From Phenylobacterium sp. J367 (lineage in GTDB: Bacteria > Pseudomonadota > Alphaproteobacteria > Caulobacterales > Caulobacteraceae), in the NCBI RefSeq assembly GCF_024699985.1, contig NZ_JAJONA010000001.1, positions 868,001 to 932,000 on the forward strand: a stretch of DNA of 64,000 nt. The letters are read 5' to 3'. Positions within the stretch are counted from its first letter, which is position 1. Each line of letters starts with the position of its first letter. The notes below the pieces were generated by a model. The model had not been told where the DNA came from and did not search any database. It worked only from the letters and a program-made list of their open reading frames with translations. Below, one piece after another: positions 45,260 through 56,297 of this stretch. A program made the translations under genes and the position numbers.

Positions 45260-46451
45260 ATGCCGCTCGATGCCGGCGCCAGCCAGAAGACCTACCGCTG
45301 GGACGATCCCCTGGACCTCGCCTCGCGGCTTTCCGAGGACGAACGGATGGTGTGGGAGGCGGCCCGCGCCTACGCCCGCGAGAAGCTCCTGCCCCGCGTG
45401 GTCTCGGCCTATGCCGAGGAGCGGTTCGACCGCGAGATCATGACCGAGATGGGCGAGCTGGGCTTCCTAGGCCCGACGCTTCCGGAGGCGTACGGCTGCG
45501 CCGGCGTGAACCACGTGGCCTACGGCCTGATCGCCCGCGAGATCGAGGCGATCGACAGCGGATACCGCTCGGCGATGAGCGTGCAGTCCTCGCTGGTCAT
45601 GTACCCGATCTACGCCTTCGGCTCGGAAGAGCAGAAGCAGAAGTTCCTGCCCGGCATGGCCAAGGGCGAGATCGTCGGCTGCTTCGGCCTGACCGAGCCC
45701 GACGGCGGTTCCGACCCGGCCTCCATGCGCACCGTCGCCAAGAAGGTCGACGGGGGCTACGTCCTGAACGGGGCGAAGATGTGGATCACCAACTCGCCGA
45801 TCAGCGACGTGGCGCTGGTCTGGGCGAAGCTGGACGGGACGATCCGCGGCTTCCTCGTGGAACGCGGCTCGGAAGGTTTCGAGACGCCCAAGATCCTCAA
45901 CAAGCTGTCGCTCCGCGCCTCGGTGACCGGCGAGATCGCGCTCTCGGATGTCTTCGTGCCCGAGGACATGATGCTGCCGAACGTCCAGGGGGCTGCGCGG
46001 CCCGTTCTCGTGCCTGAACAAGGCGCGCTATGGCATCGCCTGGGGCGCCATGGGGGCCGCCGAGTTCTGCCTCCACGCCAGCCGCGACTACGTCGCCTCG
46101 CGCTCGCTGTTCGGCCGCACGCTCGCTTCGCGCCAGCTCGTACAGAAGAAGCTCGCCGACATGTCCACCGAGATCGCCCTCGGCTTCGAGGGCGCCCTGG
46201 CGCTGGGCCGATTGATCGACGAGGGCGCGTGGGTGCCGGAAGCCATCTCGATGCTGAAGCGCAACAACTGCGGCAAGGCGCTCGACATCGCCCGGGTCGC
46301 CCGGGACATGCACGGCGGCAACGGCATCTCCGGCGAGTATCACGTCATGCGCCACGCCTCGAACCTCGAGACGGTGAACACCTACGAGGGGGCCCACGAC
46401 GTCCACGCCCTGATCCTCGGCCGGGCGATCACCGGCGAGAGCGCGTTCTAA
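45260..46451 (+). CDS. gcdH: Glutaryl-CoA dehydrogenase (frameshifted)
   Basis: FAD-dependent oxidation and decarboxylation of glutaryl-CoA to crotonyl-CoA in lysine/tryptophan breakdown. Blocks: [38 protein letters not shown] (FAD and substrate), [13 protein letters not shown], and [19 protein letters not shown], which is characteristic of this enzyme among acyl-CoA dehydrogenases; catalytic Glu is in [15 protein letters not shown]. One extra G in the run at 45988-45992 breaks the frame; repaired length 396. AGGAGG lies seven bases before the ATG. Confidence 0.93.
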
Positions 46452-46523
46452 AAAAGGCCGCACGCGGACAGAACCTTACGTTTACCCGGCTAAGGTTAGG
46501 CTCCTCCGATTGAGGGGGACCGC

Positions 46524-48880
46524 ATGAGCCGAACGCGCGACGGCGCCGCCTGCAAGGATGAGATGGTGCGCTGGCTGTTCGAGAACAGCGGCGACCTCAT
46601 GCATGTGGCGGCTCCGGGCGGGATCCTGCGCCTCGTCAATCCCGAGTGGATTCGCGCGACCGGTTGGGCCGAGGACGAGCTGATCGGCCAGCGCATGGCC
46701 GAGTTCATCCACCCGGACGACCTGCCCGGCGTGCGCCAGCGCGTCCAGGAGATGGCCGCCGGCGACGCGCGCCAGAGCCGCGTGCGCCTGAAGCTCAAGA
46801 CCGGCGAATGGCTGTGGGTCTCGTCGCGCAGCAAGAAGATGCCCGACGGCTCGCTGATCGTGACCATGCGCGACGCCGGCGAGGAGATGGCCCGGGAGGC
46901 GGAGATCGAGGACTCCCGGCGCGAGCGCAAGCTCCTGGGCGCTGCCGCCGGCCTGGGCATGTGGTCCTACGAACCGGCCGACAACACGATCTACTGGTCC
47001 GACGAGCTCAGGACCCTGACCGGCTTCGCGCCCGGCACGATCGACACGGCTGAGAAGTTCGCCGCGCGGCTGCATCCCGACGAACGCGCCATGGTCCAGG
47101 CGGCCCTGCACCGTGGCGTGGTCGAGGGCTTGGGCGCCCGCTTCGAGCACCGCCTGCGCATCCAGGACGACAGCTGGATCACAGTCAGGGCCACCTTCCA
47201 CACCGAGGCGCGCCCCGGCGGCGTCTTCGCGCTGAAGGGCCTGTCGCAGGACATCACCGAGCTCGCCGAGGCCCGCGACGCCGCCCGGCTCGGCGAGGAG
47301 CGCATGCGCCATGCCCGCCGCGACGCGCTGGAGAACGCCAAGCGCCTGAAGATCGCCCTCGAAGGCGCCGGGGCCGGCGTCTACGAGATCGACCACGTCA
47401 ACAAGACCTTCTGGTGCTCGCCGGAGTTCAAGCGGCTCACCGGCAAGGGCCGCCGTTCGACCTATGAGGAGGCGACCCAGCTCCGCTATCCGGGCTTCCA
47501 CCCGGACGACCTGGACCACGTCCGCGCCTCGTTCCGCGCGCTGCACTCGGGCGACGCCCACTCCGGCCAAGCCTTCGAGGCCCGCATCCTGCGCGAGGAC
47601 GGCGAGGAGCGCTGGGTCCGGGTGGTGCATCACCTGAAGGTCGGGCGCGGCGGCCGCTGGGAGAAGGCCGTCGGCCTGATCTACGACTTCGACGACTACA
47701 AGAAGCAGGAACTGGCCTTGATCGAGGCCCAGCGGCAGGCCGAGGCCGCCGGCGAAGCCAAGGCCGCCTTCCTCGCCAACATGTCCCACGAGATCCGCAC
47801 GCCGATGAACGGCGTGATGGGCGTCCTCCAGCTCCTGCGCGGCGAGACCCTCTCCGACGAGGGCCGGGTCATGCTGGAGGAGGCGCTGAACTGCGGCCAC
47901 ATGCTGGCCGAGCTCCTGAACGACGTCCTCGACTTCTCGAAGATCGAGGCCGGGCGGCTGGAGCTGGCCTGCGAGCCGCTGGACCCCGCCGCGCTGGCCG
48001 ACGGCGTCGCCCGCCTGCTGCGGCCGCAGGCCGAGGCCAAGGGCCTGCAGCTGCGGCTCGACGCCGATCCGGCCATGGGCTGGGTCGCCGCCGATCCGGT
48101 CCGCCTGCGGCAGGCGCTGTTCAATCTCGTCGGCAATGCGGTGAAGTTCACCGAGACGGGCCACGTCACCCTGCGCTGGGCGGCCTCGGCCCCGGGACGG
48201 CTGCGCTTCGAGATCGAGGACACCGGCGTCGGCATCCCCAGCGACGCCCAGCCGCGCATCTTCCAGCGCTTCGACCAGGGTGACGCGTCCACCACCCGCA
48301 AGTTCGGCGGGACGGGCCTGGGCCTCGCCATCACCAAGCGGCTGGCCGAGATCATGGGCGGCGACGTGGGCTTCACCTCGGTCGAGGGCCGGGGCTCCAC
48401 CTTCTGGCTGGAGATCGCCGCCGAGCCGGCCCAGCCCGCCGCCGCCGCGACCGAGACCCTGCATCCGATCCTGGAGGGCGTCCGCATCCTCGTGGTCGAG
48501 GACAACGCCACCAATCGGATGATCGCCACCAAGATGTTGGAGCAGCTCGGCGCCTCGGTGGAGACTGCCGCCGACGGCTACCTGGGCGTCGAGGCCGTCT
48601 CGCGCGGGGCTTTCGACCTCGTGCTCATGGACGTCCAGATGCCGGGCATCGACGGCCTGGAGGCGGTCCGCCGCATCCGCGCCCTGACCGGGCCGGCCGC
48701 CCGCGCGCCGGTCATCGCGCTTACCGCCAATGTGCTGGCCCACCAGCGGCAGGCCTATCTCGACGCCGGCATGGACGGCGTGGTCGGCAAGCCCATCTCG
48801 CCGGGCCCCTGATCGCCGAGATCGCCCGTATCAGCCAGGACGGCGGGCAGGACAGCGACGCGGACGCCGCCGTCGCCTGA
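46524..48880 (+). CDS. Multi-PAS hybrid histidine kinase with C-terminal receiver (frameshifted at end)
   Basis: A soluble sensor kinase of 785 residues: three PAS/PAC units (about 13-125, 130-255, 270-395), HisKA with His422 in MSHEIRTPMNG, an ATPase with LFNLVGNAVKFTETG and GTGLGLAITKRLAE, and a receiver with Asp703 in LVLMDVQMPGIDG. A missing C near 48803-48806 creates a premature TGA after KPISPGP; adding it continues LIAEIARISQDGG to 48880. No transmembrane segment, so it senses a cytoplasmic signal. No cognate regulator is adjacent. Confidence 0.9.
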
Positions 48881-48941
48881 GGGGCCTTCCGGCTACCCCA
48901 CGGCCGTGCTTGATTGCCGCCTCTTTTCCAAGGGGGCGGGC

Positions 48942-50348
48942 ATGCGGACGATTGTGGCCGGGTTGATCGGATCGGTGGTCCTGGCGGCGGGCGGGGCGGC
49001 CTCCGCCCAGCAGCTCAGGCCCGACCAGCAGGCGTTCCGCGAGATCTACGAGGAGCTCGTCGAGACCAACACCGCGCTTTCCGGCAGTTGCACCGAGGCC
49101 GCCGCCAAGATCGGCGCGCGCCTCAAGGCGGCCGGCTTCCCGGATGCCGACGTCCATCTCGTCATCGAGCCCAGCTATCCCAAGGAAGGCTCGATCGTCG
49201 CCCACCTGAAGGGCTCCGACCCCAAGGCCCAGCCGATCCTGCTGCTCGGCCACCTGGACGTGGTGGAAGCCCGGCGCGAGGACTGGACCCGCGACCCGTA
49301 CACCCTGATCGAGGAGAACGGCTATTTCTACGGCCGCGGCGTCGCCGACATGAAGGCCATGGACGCCGTCTGGATCGACACGCTGATCCGCATCAAGCAG
49401 AGCGGCAAGACGCCCCGCCGCACGCTGAAGATGGCGCTGACCTGCGGCGAGGAGACCGCCGAGGCGTTCAACGGCGCTGACTGGCTCGTCAACAACCGTC
49501 CGGAGCTGATCCAGGCGGAATTCGGCCTGAACGAGGGCGGCGGCGGCCGGCTCTCCGCCGACGGCAAGAAGCAGCTGCTGGGCATCGGCGTCGGCGAGAA
49601 GACCGCGCAGAGCTACCTGCTCACCGTCACCAACCCCGGCGGCCACTCCTCGCGGCCGATGCCGGACAACGCCATCTATCGCCTGGCCGAGGGCCTCCTG
49701 AAGATCCGCGCCCACATCTTCCCGGTGAGGTTCACCGAGACGACCAAGGTGGGCTTCGAACTGCGCGCCAGGCAGGGCGACCCGGTCGGCCAGGCGCTGG
49801 CGAAGCTGATGGCCGATCCCACCGACGCGGCCGCCGAGCAGGCCGCCGCCGCCGACCCGAACGTCAACGCCATCCTGCACACCAACTGCGTGGCCACCCG
49901 CCTCGACGCCGGCCATGCCTCCAACGCCCTGCCGCAGCGCGCCACCGCCATCGTCAACTGCCGCATCTTCCCGGGCGAGACGGTGGAAGGCACGCGCGAG
50001 ACGCTGGTGAAGGTCGTCGCCGACCCGCAGGTGAAGATCGAGACCATCCCGCCGGTCCGGCCGGTCGCCACCAGCCCGCCGCTCGACCCGAAGATCATCG
50101 GGCCGATGCGGACCCTGGCCGCCAAGCACTTCCCCGGCGTGCCGATGCTGCCCTCGATGCTGGCCGGCGCCACCGACGGCCGCTACTTCGGCCCGGTGAA
50201 GATGCCGATCTACGGCGTGCCCGGCGTGTTCGGCGACCCGGACGGCAACGGCGTCCACGGCCTGAACGAGCGCCTGCGGGTGAGCTCGGTCTACGAGGGC
50301 CGCGACTACCTGTTCGAGTTGGTGAACGTCTACGCGAACGCGAAGTAA
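48942..50348 (+). CDS. Exported M20 family metallopeptidase
   Basis: 468-residue di-zinc peptidase/deacylase with a signal peptide (MRTIVAGLIGSVVLAAGGAASA). Zinc and catalytic sites: LLLGHLDVVEA, GRGVADMKAMDAV, ALTCGEETAE (Glu-Glu), with the dimerisation lid containing NPGGHSSRPMPDNA. In the family the usual GGH[ST]S is seen here as GGHSSRP. Likely an aminoacylase or dipeptidase in the periplasm. ATG 48942 chosen for the signal peptide; a palindromic element follows 10 bases after the stop. Confidence 0.92.
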   Translation: MRTIVAGLIGSVVLAAGGAASAQQLRPDQQAFREIYEELVETNTALSGSCTEAAAKIGARLKAAGFPDADVHLVIEPSYPKEGSIVAHLKGSDPKAQPILLLGHLDVVEARREDWTRDPYTLIEENGYFYGRGVADMKAMDAVWIDTLIRIKQSGKTPRRTLKMALTCGEETAEAFNGADWLVNNRPELIQAEFGLNEGGGGRLSADGKKQLLGIGVGEKTAQSYLLTVTNPGGHSSRPMPDNAIYRLAEGLLKIRAHIFPVRFTETTKVGFELRARQGDPVGQALAKLMADPTDAAAEQAAAADPNVNAILHTNCVATRLDAGHASNALPQRATAIVNCRIFPGETVEGTRETLVKVVADPQVKIETIPPVRPVATSPPLDPKIIGPMRTLAAKHFPGVPMLPSMLAGATDGRYFGPVKMPIYGVPGVFGDPDGNGVHGLNERLRVSSVYEGRDYLFELVNVYANAK

Positions 50349-50358
50349 GGCTTCTTGT

Positions 50359-50500
50359 CCCTCCCTTAATGGGGAGGGTCGACTCGCCGAAGGCGAGCGG
50401 GGTGAGGCCGAGTGGGGCCAGATCTGGGACTCAGCGCTTGGGCGTGACTTCCCCACCCGGCTCGGCTTCGCCGAGTCCGCCCTCCCCATTAAGGGAGGGC
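50359..50500. repeat. Palindromic intergenic element between M20 and PBP1A genes
   Basis: Perfect 20-base terminal inverted repeats (CCCTCCCTTAATGGGGAGGG and its complement) with two internal hairpins, CTCGCCGAAGGCGAG-like and CTCGGCTTCGCCGAG. The element fills the gap between the two stop codons and differs in sequence from the one at 4.9 kb. Confidence 0.85.
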
Positions 50501-50501
50501 A

Positions 50502-52545
50502 TCAGGACGCCGCTAGTGGTTCAGGCTCCGCCGGCGGGACCGCCAGCTCCTCGGGCGCGACGTCCGGGGCCGGCGGAGCGTCCGGCGGCAGGTCCAGCGG
50601 CTCCACCTCGCCGGGCTCGGCCTCGATCTCCGGGATGTCCAGCGGCTCCGGTTCGATCGCTTCCAGGTCCAGGGTCTCCTCGCTGGGCTCAGGCCGCGCC
50701 GACTCGCGGAAGTCCTGCCGGGCTGCGGCGAAGCCCGCGAAGTCGCGGAAGATCTGCGCGGGGACCGATCCGCCGGTCACCCGGCGCATGGGACTGTTGT
50801 CGTCGTTGCCGACCCAGACGCCGACGACGAGGTCGCCCACGAAGCCGATGAACCAGGCGTCGCGGTAGTCCTGGCTGGTGCCGGTCTTGCCGTAGACCGG
50901 CGCGCGCAGGCTGGCCCCGGTTCCCGTCCCGCGCGTGACCACCTCGCGCAGCAGCACGAGCAGGGCGTCCCGCTCGCGGGCGTTCAGCGGCCGGGGCCGC
51001 GGCGGCCCGCCGAACGGCCCGTAGGTCGGCTCGGCCAGCAGCCCTCGCGGCGTCACCGGCGAGGCCCCCGCCGCCACAGCCGCATAGGCCGAGGTCAGCT
51101 CGATGAGCGACATCTGCGACGTGCCGAGCGCGATGGTCGGGTTATTCGGAATCTCCGACCGGACGCCCAGGTCGCGGGCCGCGCGGATCACCGCCCCGCG
51201 TCCCACCTGCTCCGACAGCCGCACGGCCGCCACGTTGCTCGACCGGGCGAAGGCGTCGCGGAGGGGCACCGGGCGGCCGGCGTAGCGGCCCTCGTGGTTC
51301 TCGGGCGTCCAGTCGCCGACCTGGACCGGCGCGTCGAGCACGGCGCTGTCGGGCGTGTAGCCGCGCCGCAGCGCCGCCAGATAGACGAACAGCTTGAAGG
51401 CCGAGCCCGGCTGGCGCTTCGCCTGCGTCGCCCGGTTGAACTGGCTCTCCTGGTAGTCGAGGCCCCCGACCATGGCGACCACCCGGCCGTCGGTGCGCAT
51501 GGCGATTAGCGCCCCTTGCGTCACGCCCCGACCGCGGGCGCCCGCCACCGCGCGGCGCACCGCCCGCTGAGCCCGGGCCTGCAGCGCGGAGTCCAGCGTC
51601 GTCTGCACACGGACCTCGCCATAGGCGGCGTCGAAGGCGCGCTTGGTCTCGGCCGAGATCCAGTCCGCGAAATAGGAGCCCACCGGCAGGTCGGCGCGGC
51701 CTTCCCGCACGCGCACCCGCCGGGCCTGCCGCGCCTCGCGTTCGGTGATCAGGCCCTGGTCCTGCATGGCGGCCAGCACGATACGCTGCCGGGCTTGCGA
51801 GGCGCGGAAGTCGTCCACCGGGTTCAGCCGGGACGGCGCCTTCACCGACCCGGCCAGCATGGCCGCCTCGCCGACCGTCAGCTCCTCGGGCGCCTTTGTC
51901 GAAGAAGTGCCGCGCCGCGGCGCGCAGACCGAACACCCCGTCGCCGAAGTAGACCGACGACAGGTAGCGGGAGAGGATCTCGTCCTTCGAAAGCCTGGCC
52001 TCCAGATAGACGGCGATCAGCGCCTCCCGGATCTTGCGCCGGAAGGTCTGCCGGTTGGTCAGGAAGGCGTTCTTGGCGAGTTGCTGGGTGATGGTCGAAC
52101 CGCCCTGGCGGATCTCACCCTCCTCGGCGTTGGTCACGGCGGCCCGGGCGATCGAGCGCAGGTCGAGGCCGAAGTGGCTGTAGAAGCGCCTGTCCTCGAT
52201 GGCCACGAAGGCGTCGGGGACATGCTTCGGCAGGGCGGCGACCTCCACCGGCGTCTCCTTGTAGGCGCCGCGCCTCGCGAACGGCTTGCCGTCGGCGGTC
52301 ACCAGGATGAGCGTCGGGCTCTCCAGCGGCTCCAGCGCCCGGCCCACCGGCAGCGCCCAGCTCAGCCACAGCATCAGCAGGATCAGGGCGCCGGCGACGC
52401 CGGCGGTGATCCGGAACCACCGGCGGCGCCACAGCGGGCGCTCTCCCGCCTGAGCCGTGTCAGTCTCAGTCACTGGCGCCGGCGCGGGCGCAGGCGCGGC
52501 CCGGTACTCCAGACGGCCCTCCAGCGGCTCCTTCTCGTCCGGCAA
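50502..52545 (-). CDS. Class A penicillin-binding protein, PBP1A type (frameshifted)
   Basis: Bifunctional peptidoglycan glycosyltransferase and transpeptidase, 680 residues. One membrane anchor (RITAGVAGALILLMLWLSWA), glycosyltransferase blocks EDRRFYSHFGLD, GGSTITQQLAKN and RKIREALIAVYLE, then transpeptidase motifs SAFK (GSAFKLF), SSN (RSSNVAAVRL) and KTG (YGKTGTSQDYRD). An extra G at about 51892-51898 breaks the frame before APEELTVGEAAML. The C-terminus is a long acidic Pro/Glu tail. TTG 52545 is preferred because GGGAGG lies seven bases upstream; GTG 52560 overlaps that site. Confidence 0.92.
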
Positions 52546-52709
52546 GCGCGCGCCTCCCACTGCCCGGATTCAACGGCGCCAGCCTCCTCCGGTTCGCGCC
52601 GCCTTCCAAGCTTTCGCCGGGCGGTGCTACAGGTGCTCACAAAGCACGGCGGAGCGGACGCTCCGTCGTGCTGCTGATTTAAGAGCTGGCGTCCGGGGGA
52701 GCTAACGAC

Positions 52710-54387
52710 ATGGCGGAAACCACCGCAGATCAGGCCGATGCGCCGAAGAAGGAGACTTCGCTCACCACCGTGGTGGCGGCCTCGGCGGCGGGGACGGCCT
52801 TTGAGTGGTACGACTTCTTCGTGTTCGGGAGCCTGATCCAGGTCATCTCGCGGACCTTCTTCTCGGGCCTCCCCGAGACCGCCGGCTACATCGCGGCGCT
52901 CGCCATGTTCGGCGCCGGCTTCCTTTTCCGGCCGCTCGGCGCGCTGATCTTCGGGCGCATCGGCGACCGCGCGGGCCGCAAGGGTGCCTTCATGGCCACC
53001 GTCCTGATGATGGGCGGCGCCACCTTCGCCATCGGCCTGCTGCCCAGCTACGCCCAGGCCGGCATCATCGCCCCGATCCTGCTCGTCCTGATGCGGATCA
53101 TCCAGGGCATCGCGCTCGGCGGCGAGTACGGCGGCGCGGCGATCTATGTAGCCGAGCACGCTCCGCCGGGCGCGCGGGGCCGCTCCACGAGCTGGGTGCA
53201 GACCTCGGCCGCCATCGGCCTGTTCGGGGCCCTGACGGTCATCCTGCTCACCCGCACCGTGGTCGGCCATACGTCCGGCCCCGAGGCCTTCGACGAGTGG
53301 GGCTGGCGGATCCCGTTCCTGGTCTCGGCCGGTCTTCTCGGCATCTCGGTGTGGATGCGGCTCAAGCTCTCCGAGAGCCCGGCCTTCGCCAAGATGAAGG
53401 AAGAGGGCTCCCACTCGAAGGCGCCCTTCAAGGAGGCCTTCGGGACCTGGCCGAACCTGAAGCTGGTGCTGATCGCGCTCGCGGCCATCATGTTCGCCCA
53501 GGGCGCCGTCTGGTACACCGCCTTCTTCTACGTCCAGACCTTCATGGAGCGCTTCCTGAAGGTCCCGGCGGAGACCATCAACCTCCTGATGCTGTCGGCG
53601 ACGGCGGCCAGCGCGCCGCTCTACGTCTTCTTCGGCTGGCTCTCCGACAAGCTCGGGCGCAAGGCGGTGATGCTGTTCGGCATGACGCTCATGCTGGTGG
53701 CCTACTTCCCGGCCTTCCACATGCTGTCCCAGACGCTCAATCCGGCGCTGGCCGAGGCCGAGGCCAGGACCCCGGTCGTGGTGGTCGCCGACCCGGCCGA
53801 CTGCTCCCTGCAGTTCGACCCGGTCGGCAAGGCGCAGTTCGTCACCTCCTGCGACATCGCCAAGAGCACGCTCGCCAACGCCGGCGTCTCCTATGCGACC
53901 GAGACCGGCCCGGCCGGCGTTCCCGCCCAGGTTCGGATCGGGAACAACATCATCAATTCGGTGGACGCCAGCGGCCAGCCGGCCGAGATGACCAAGGCGC
54001 TCAAGGCCTCGGTCGAGCGGCAGATCAAGCAGGGCCTGGCCAACGCACGCTATCCGGAGAAGGCCGACCCGGCGCGCATGAACCTCTGGGGCGCCTTCGG
54101 CGTGCTGCTGGTCTTCGTGGTCGCCGCCACCGCCCTCTACGGGCCGATCGCCGCCTGCCTGGTGGAGCTCTTCCCCACGCGGATCCGCTACACGGCGCTG
54201 TCGCTGCCCTACCACATCGGCACCGGCTGGGTCGGCGGCTTCGTCCCCTTCACCGCCTTCGCCATCGTGACGGCGGTGGGGGGATATCTATTCGGGCCTC
54301 TGGTACCCGTTCGCCTTCACCCTGATCAGCGTGCTCACCTGCCTCTTCCTGCTGCCGGAGACCAAGGACCGACCGCTGGACACCTAG
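52710..54387 (+). CDS. MFS transporter, metabolite:H+ symporter type (frameshifted near end)
   Basis: A 558-residue, twelve-helix symporter of the MHS/ProP-like group: FEWYDFFVFGSLIQV in helix 1, the MFS loop GRIGDRAGRKGAF, and RIIQGIALGGEYGGA in helix 4. Between helices 8-9 and 10 there is an extra periplasmic insert of about 90 residues with two cysteines (ADPADCSLQFDP, TSCDIAKSTL). One extra G in the run at about 54278-54283 breaks the frame; repair gives VGDIYSGLWYPFAF and the end LFLLPETKDRPLDT. Substrate (dicarboxylate, amino acid or osmolyte) unknown. Confidence 0.88.
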
Positions 54388-54394
54388 TCGGCCT

Positions 54395-55279
54395 CTAGCC
54401 TTCGACCACCGGCAGCACCTCGATGGTCACCCCGGCGGCGGCGAAGTCCTCGGTGGGCACGTGGCCCTCGTGCAGGCGTACGACGCGCATTCCGTCGTCC
54501 ACCAGCTCGCGAAGGCGCTCCGGCGACAGGGCCTCAGGCGACATGCGCTCGGCGTCGCGGCGGGCCAGCGAGACCACGTTCGGGTCCACGCCCGCGTCGC
54601 AGACCAGGACGTCCGCCGCCGCCAGGGCGCGGCTGGCCTTCAGGCTGAGGTGCTCGGCCGGCCCGCGGGCGTCCAGCACCTGCACGACGCCCACCCCGGG
54701 GGCATCCAGTTCCAGCGCCTCGCGCAGTCGGCGCACGGCGCCGTCCATGTCCCCGGACATGGCGGCCTGGGCCGCGGGACCCGTCAGCGCGGCGCGCAGG
54801 AAGGCGCGGCGGCGGTGGGCCTCGGGCAGCGCCTGACGCACCTCCTCCTGCAGGCTGCGGAACAGGGCCGCGACCCGGCCAGCGCCCTCTGGCACCCGGG
54901 CCTCGATGTCATGGCGCAGCAGGGTGGCCAGCATCGGCGAGGCGCCGCCCGTGCCGACGGCGGCCACGACTTCGCCCCGGTCGATCACGGCGGGTGTCGT
55001 GAAATCGCAGAGCTGCGGCCGATCGACGACGTTCACCGGCACATGCGCCTTGCGGGCGGCGGCGGCGGCGGCGGCGGCGAGCGTGTCGTCGGGCGTGGCC
55101 ACGAAGGCCAGCGTCGCGCCCTCGTAGGCGATGGCGTTCACCGCCTCCTGGATCGACAGCCGGCGGACGGTCGCCGGCGAGCCTTCGAACAGGCGCGCCT
55201 TGGCCTCCGCCGCATCCCCTTCCCCCGCGATGACCACCGTGCGGCCGGCGAGGGGGAAGAAGGCGGGGAAGGCGTCCAT
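54395..55279 (-). CDS. Siroheme synthase (Met8-like) with truncated SUMT segment
   Basis: 294 residues. The N-terminal part is precorrin-2 dehydrogenase/ferrochelatase: FPAFFPLAGRTVVIAGEGDAA (NAD site) and VNVVDRPQLCDFTTPAVIDRG with catalytic Asp, then the dimerisation helices. From about residue 200 it switches to VVQVLDARGPAEHLSLKASRA and AADVLVCDAGVDPNVVSLARRDAERM, which corresponds to the first 50 or so residues of uroporphyrinogen III methyltransferase, but the remaining 200 residues are absent. It works in siroheme or related tetrapyrrole synthesis. Starts 10 bases after the cytochrome c stop, so the two are probably cotranscribed. Confidence 0.85.
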   Translation of the reverse strand: MDAFPAFFPLAGRTVVIAGEGDAAEAKARLFEGSPATVRRLSIQEAVNAIAYEGATLAFVATPDDTLAAAAAAAARKAHVPVNVVDRPQLCDFTTPAVIDRGEVVAAVGTGGASPMLATLLRHDIEARVPEGAGRVAALFRSLQEEVRQALPEAHRRRAFLRAALTGPAAQAAMSGDMDGAVRRLREALELDAPGVGVVQVLDARGPAEHLSLKASRALAAADVLVCDAGVDPNVVSLARRDAERMSPEALSPERLRELVDDGMRVVRLHEGHVPTEDFAAAGVTIEVLPVVEG

Positions 55280-55289
55280 GCGCCCGATC

Positions 55290-55631
55290 TTACTTCAGGG
55301 TCTTCAGGTAGGCGATGACGGCGGCGCGGTTCGCGTCGGAGGGCACGGCGATCATCATCCGGGTGCCGGGGGCGAACTGGGTCGGGGCCTTCAGGAACGC
55401 GTCGAGGTTGGCGTCGGTCCAGGTCCCGTCCTTGCCCTTCAGGGCGGGCGAATAGGCGAAGCCCGGCTTGGCGGCGATCTTCGCGCCGGCGACGCCGTTG
55501 AGCGACGGCCCCATGGGACCGCCCGCGTGGCACATCTTGCACTGCATGTTGAACAGCTGGGCGCCGTCGGCGGCGAGCGCCGGGCTCGCGGCGAGGCTGA
55601 GGGCGGCGACGGCGAGAAGCGAACGAAGCAA
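55290..55631 (-). CDS. Monohaem class I cytochrome c, periplasmic
   Basis: 113 residues: signal peptide (LLRSLLAVAALSLAASPALA), haem site CKMCH, GPSLNGVAGAK, and axial Met in PGTRMMIAVPSD. TTG 55631 is the start because AGGAGA lies seven bases upstream. This is a cytochrome c2-like soluble carrier. It diverges from the IorAB-type hydroxylase genes, whose enzymes donate electrons to cytochromes; a functional link is inference. Confidence 0.9.
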   Translation of the reverse strand: MLRSLLAVAALSLAASPALAADGAQLFNMQCKMCHAGGPMGPSLNGVAGAKIAAKPGFAYSPALKGKDGTWTDANLDAFLKAPTQFAPGTRMMIAVPSDANRAAVIAYLKTLK

Positions 55632-55775
55632 ATGGCTCTCCTGGGACTGTCTCTTGGGCGCGTGTCGGACCCTAGCTAACGGAACGACGGCCCCGCGCAA
55701 GACGGGCCGGATGACGCGGTCGTCTGAACGCTGTTAGGATGGTCGCTCCGCAGGCGTTCTAGGAAACATTCGGTC

Positions 55776-56287
55776 ATGGCGACGACGCTCGACGTGAACG
55801 GCAAGGCTCTGCAGGTGCAGGCCCAGCCGGATACCCCCCTACTCTGGGTGCTTCGAGATGAACTGGGGCTGACCGGGACGAAGTACGGCTGCGGTATCGC
55901 CCAGTGCGGCGCCTGCACCGTGCTGGCCGACGGCCAGCCGATCCGGGCCTGCCAGACGCCGATCGCGGCCGTGGGCGCCTCGAAGATCACCACCATCGAA
56001 GGCCTGGGCGGGGCGCATCCGCTGCAGCAGGCCTGGGTGAAGCACGACGTGCCGCAGTGCGGCTACTGCCAGTCCGGCCAGATCATGAGCGCCGTCGCGC
56101 TCCTGAACACCACGCCCAAGCCGTCGGACGAGGCGATTTCCGCGGCCATGGACGGCAACATCTGCCGCTGCGGGACCTATCAGCGCATCCGGGCGGCCAT
56201 CAAGGACGCCGCCGGCATGGCGCCCCCGCCCCGCCGCCGATCGCGGTCAATCCGCAGCCGCTCGCTGTCCCGCCGCCGAAGGCCTGA
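55776..56287 (+). CDS. iorA: [2Fe-2S] subunit of an IorA/CoxS-type molybdenum hydroxylase (frameshifted near end)
   Basis: Electron-transfer subunit with two [2Fe-2S] clusters: plant-type ferredoxin site CGIAQCGAC...C (about residues 43-63) and the helical site CGYCQSGQ...[10 protein letters not shown] (about 103-140). A missing C in the run at about 56223-56227 shifts the frame; repaired C-terminus is Pro-rich ([12 protein letters not shown]) and ends at 56287, 170 residues. The molybdopterin subunit starts 10 bases later. The IorA label reflects overall type; the true substrate may be an aldehyde or N-heterocycle. Confidence 0.88.
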
Positions 56288-56297
56288 GGAGGACCCC

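Noticed and set aside
46482..48743. A 753-codon open frame antisense to the PAS hybrid kinase
   Set aside because: Shadow frame of a GC-rich gene; no motifs, no ribosome site, whereas the sense strand has PAS, HisKA, ATPase and receiver motifs.
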